In this document: positions 60,650 through 64,000 of the stretch, in pieces | Numbering within the stretch: the stretch's first letter is position 1 | How the letters are laid out: each line of letters begins with the position of its first letter | Assembly (NCBI RefSeq): GCF_002878395.1 | Contig: NW_025825704.1 | Coordinates: forward strand, 841,613-905,612 | Reading direction: 5' to 3' | Length of the DNA: 64,000 bases | Source: Capsicum annuum | Lineage: Eukaryota; Streptophyta; Magnoliopsida; Solanales; Solanaceae | Notes under the pieces: model-generated | What the model saw: the letters and a program-made list of their open reading frames with translations, nothing else | Databases searched by the model: none | What the model was told of the DNA's origin: nothing | Position numbers and translations under genes: made by a program

Positions 60650-63600
60650 GAAGAGGTGAGGGTATTTTGTGCACATGTCTGCTTTTACTTCCCAAGTATC
60701 TCCCTCAACGGATTGATTTCGCCAAAGAACTTTGACTAGAGGAACTTCTTTGTTCGTTAGTCTACGAGTCTAATAATCTAGGATTTCAACTGGATTCTCT
60801 TCATACGATAGGCTATTCTAAACATCAATGCTCTAAATAGGGACTACGAATGATGGGTCACCTACACACTTTTTGAGCAAAGAAACATGAAATATTGGAT
60901 GAACTGAGGCTACATCTGAAGGAAAATTGAGCTCATAAGCTACCTTATCGAAGTAACTGAGAATCTTGAAGGGACTGACATATCGGGGACTGAGCTTTCC
61001 CTTCTTACCAAAAATCTTCACTCCCTTCTTGGGAGAGATCTTTAGATAGACATAATCACCAATCTCAAACTCGAGATCTTTTCTACGCATATCTGGATAA
61101 GACTTCTGTTGGCTCTGAGCAGCCTGGAGTCTTTCTCTGATCAACTGGACTATCTCTAAGGCATCAAACACTAAGTCAGTCCCTATGACTGAGGCCTCAC
61201 TAACTTCGAACCAACCGATTAGAGATGTACATCTCCTACCATAGAGAGCTTTGGATGGAGCCATCTGAATACGGAATGATAGCTATTATTGTATGCAAAC
61301 TCAATCAAAGGCAAGTGGTTATCCCAACTACCCTTGAAATCAACTGCACACGCCCTTAGTATATCTTCAAGAGTCTAAATGGTCTTTTCTAATTGACCAT
61401 CTGTCTGAGGAAGAAAGGCTATACTGAGAAAAAATTGGGTACCAAGACCCTTTTGAAATACTTTCCAAAAGTGAGAGGTAAATTGGGTACCTCTGTCTGA
61501 GATGATAGATAATGGAACACCGTGTAATTTGACCAACTCCCTGATATATAGTTTGGCATTATCCTCAGATGAATAAGAGGTATGAACTAGAAGGAAATAA
61601 GCTGACTTGGTCATTCAGTCTACTATGACCCAAACTGAATCATGCTGATGACGAGTTCGAGGCAAACCCATTAGGAAATCCATGTTTTCTTCTTCCCACT
61701 TCTAAGTAGGAATGGTGAACTCCTGCATGGAACCACTAGGCTTTTGATGCTATGTCTTAACTTACTGACATGTAGACCACTTAGCCACAAACTCTGCAAT
61801 ATCTCTCTTTATACCACTCCACCAATAGATCTCCCACAAGTCGAGGTATATCTTAGTGGCCCCTGGATGAATAGAGTATCGTGCACCATGTGCTTCTGTA
61901 AGAATTCGCTGTCTCAAGTTATCTGCACCTGCAACACATAAACGAACCTAATAAGGAAGGACCCCATCTCCTCCTTGGGAGAAAACCTCTACTTTCTGAT
62001 CTCTCACTGACTCTTTTAGATTGACAAGGCTTGGATCCCTATCTTGCTTTTCTTTTACCATGGAAACTAGAGATAATTCTAAACTACTCTGAACACATAC
62101 ACCACCCTCTGAAGAATCGACTAAGCGAACGTCTAGACTGGAAAGCTGATAAACTTCCTGAACTAACTCCTTCTACTGTCCTCAACATGAGAAACACTAC
62201 CCATGGATAGTTTATTGAGAGTGTCGGCCATTACATTGGCCTTGCCCAGATGATAAAGGATGCTCAGGTCATAATCTTTCAAGAGCTCTAACTACCTTCT
62301 TTGACGAAGATTGAGATCTTTTTGAGAAAAGACACACTGAAGAATCTTATGACCTATGAAGACATCTACATGAACTCCATAGAGATAATGCCTTCAAATC
62401 TTCAAGGCAAATACTATGTCTGCTAACTCAAGATCATGAGTAGGATAATTCTTCTCATGGGACTTTAACTGTCTAGAGGCGTAGGCTATGACCTTACCAT
62501 GCCGCATGAGGACATAACCCAAACCTACTCTAGATGCATCACAATACACTACGAACCTATCTGAACCATCTAGAAGAGCTAGAACTGGAGCTGAGGTGAG
62601 TCAAGTCTTTAATTACTGAAAACTCTTCTCGCAAGAATCTGACCACTGAAACTTGTCCTTCTTCTGAGTCAATTTGGACATAGGGGATGCAATAGAAGAA
62701 AATCCCTCAACAAACTGTCTGTAATAGCCAACCAAGCCTAAGAAACTCTTGATATCTGATGGAGAGATAGGGCGAGGCCAGTTTTTTACCGCTTTGGTCT
62801 TCTGAGGATCTACTCTAATGCCATATCCGGAAATGATATCACCAAGGAACACTACTAACCTTAGCCAAAATTTGCACTTACTGAATTTGGTAAATAACTG
62901 ATGATCTCTGAGAGTCTAAAGTACTGTTCTAAGATGGTCTACATGATCGTGCTCTATGCGAGAATAGACCAGAATATTATCTATAAAAACTATGATAAAC
63001 ATGTCTAAGTACTGCTTAAACATATGGTTCATAAAGTCCATGAAAGCTGCTGGGGCATTGGTAAGACCAAAGGACATGACTAGAAATTTGAAGTGACTAT
63101 ACCGAGTACGGAAAGCTATTTTTGGAATGTCAGATTCCTTAACTCTGAGCTGATGGTAGCCTGATCTGAGGTCTATCTTAGAGAAATAACTGGCACCCTA
63201 AAGTTGGTCAAACAAGTCATCAATTCTGGGAAGAGGATACTGTTCTTGACCATGACTTTATTGAGTTGACGGTAATCAATGCACATTCTGAGGGAACCAT
63301 CTTTCTTTCACATTAATAAGAATGGTACGCCCCATGAGGAAAAACTGGGTCTAATGAATCCCTTATCAAGATCCTTCAAATATTCTTTCAGTTTTTAGAG
63401 TTCTACTGGTGCCATTCTGTATGTCAGAATAGAGATAGGCTGAGTACCTAGAAGAAGGTCTATGCTGAAATCTATTTCCCTTTTGAGAGGAATGCCCGAA
63501 AGATCTTCGGGAAAGACATCTGAATACTCATAAACAACTGGGACTGATTTAAGATTGGGAGATTCAAAACTAGAGTCCTTAACATGCACAAAATGATAAA

Positions 63601-64000
63601 CACACCCCTTAGATATCATTTTCCTTACTCTAAGGTAGGAAACAAGATAACCTCTGAAAGCTAAAGTATTACCCTTCCACTCTAGGATGGGTTCATTCAG
63701 AAACTGAAACTGAACTATTCTATTTCTATAGTCGACTGTGGCATAGCAGGAATAAAGTCAATCCATTCCTAGAATGATATCAAAATCAGTCATCTCTAAA
63801 TCGACTAAATCTGCTGACGTGACTTTCTGAAATATCATAACAGGGCAGTTCTTGTATTCTCGCTGAGCTATGATGGTTTTTACCTACTGGGGTAGAAACT
63901 AAAAAGGGTTCTGCTAGAATTTTGGGACTGACTCTGAAATCGCCTGCTATATAAGGAGTAACAAAAGACAAGGATGCACCTGGATCTAGCAAAGCATAAA
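60650..64000 (-). pseudogene. Decayed gypsy pol: protease to chromodomain
   Basis: Protease: LDPGASLSFVTPYIAGDF at 63992-63930. A protease-RT linker at 63619-63395 has VFPEDLSGIPLKREIDF. In RT the catalytic site reads FIDNILVYS (about 62985), so the second Asp of FIDD is Asn. RT-RNase H connection: 62852-62613 (KSFLGLVGYYRQFVEGFSSI). Integrase: SDRGTQFTSHFW and TDGQLEKTI with both acidic residues kept (61614-61375), then the C-terminal region 61264-60833 ([26 protein letters not shown]). Chromodomain relic at about 60805-60670 (RRLTNKEVPLVKVLWRNQ). Stops and frame breaks separate the blocks. Confidence 0.85.

Larger units (their letters stand above)
57584..64000 (-). mobile_element. Second Ty3/gypsy chromovirus, running off the window end
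   Basis: The 3' LTR (57584-60261) is followed by a purine tract and pol on the minus strand, in the same order as the element at 37455. The right LTR lies beyond 64000, so completeness and target duplication cannot be judged. It is inserted into the copia element. Confidence 0.88.

Overview
This is a stretch of AT-rich plant nuclear DNA, almost certainly from the Solanaceae and probably Capsicum (pepper). The evidence is one canonical multi-exon gene with AG-bounded introns, a dense nest of LTR retrotransposons, and three degenerate loci related to the DUF1985/Ulp1-peptidase families that are greatly expanded in pepper. The species call is an inference from recognised protein families; no search was run.

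Layout. 1-2.85 kb: a gag-only, non-autonomous LTR element on the minus strand with a decayed tRNA-Asp-type primer site and its LTR. 4.2-10.6 kb: a chromovirus-type LTR interrupted by a complete 4.17-kb LTR element (6024-10190, target duplication TTACT) that lacks all pol domains. 10.6-12.7 kb: a truncated relative of that element. 12.7-14.9 kb: another LTR-like block. 15.45-16.47 kb: a 508-bp tandem duplication. 16,686-21,609 (minus): the only intact conventional gene I could rebuild, an 11-exon Fe(II)/2-oxoglutarate dioxygenase of 342 aa with every exon junction in phase. 22.7-25.0 kb: a two-exon GRF zinc-finger/membrane-anchor gene (plus) facing the C-terminal exons of a MuDR-type transposase (minus). 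26.2-28.2 kb: a DUF1985-type pseudogene, followed by a 1.12-kb nested palindrome (28.8-29.9 kb). 31.9-33.8 kb: a second DUF1985/Ulp1-type pseudogene (plus), cut by a chromovirus LTR and leader (33.9-36.15 kb). 36,496-49,866 (minus): a third Ulp1-type pseudogene split in an exon by a complete 9.8-kb Ty3/gypsy chromovirus (37455-47263, target duplication GTTTG). 49.98-51.60 kb: a striking higher-order minisatellite upstream of that pseudogene, with thirteen 94-bp units followed by about fourteen 21-bp monomers. 52-55.3 kb: AT-rich sequence with microsatellites and possible Helitron-like ends. 55.3-57.6 kb: a dead Ty1/copia element, itself invaded by a second Ty3/gypsy chromovirus (57,584 to beyond the window end).

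How it fits together. The dioxygenase is the only likely host gene. The rest is a heterochromatin-like accumulation of nested insertions. The Ulp1/DUF1985 loci, GRF gene and MuDR fragment are the kind of cargo carried by Mutator-like elements with captured Ulp1 domains. A TCTGTTGCA-type repeat recurs in the introns or flanks of two of the three loci and forms the 94-bp array. The best candidates for undescribed structure are the 94-bp/21-bp array, the 28.8-29.9 kb alternating-orientation palindrome, and the pol-less LTR element whose reading frame runs into its own 3' LTR.
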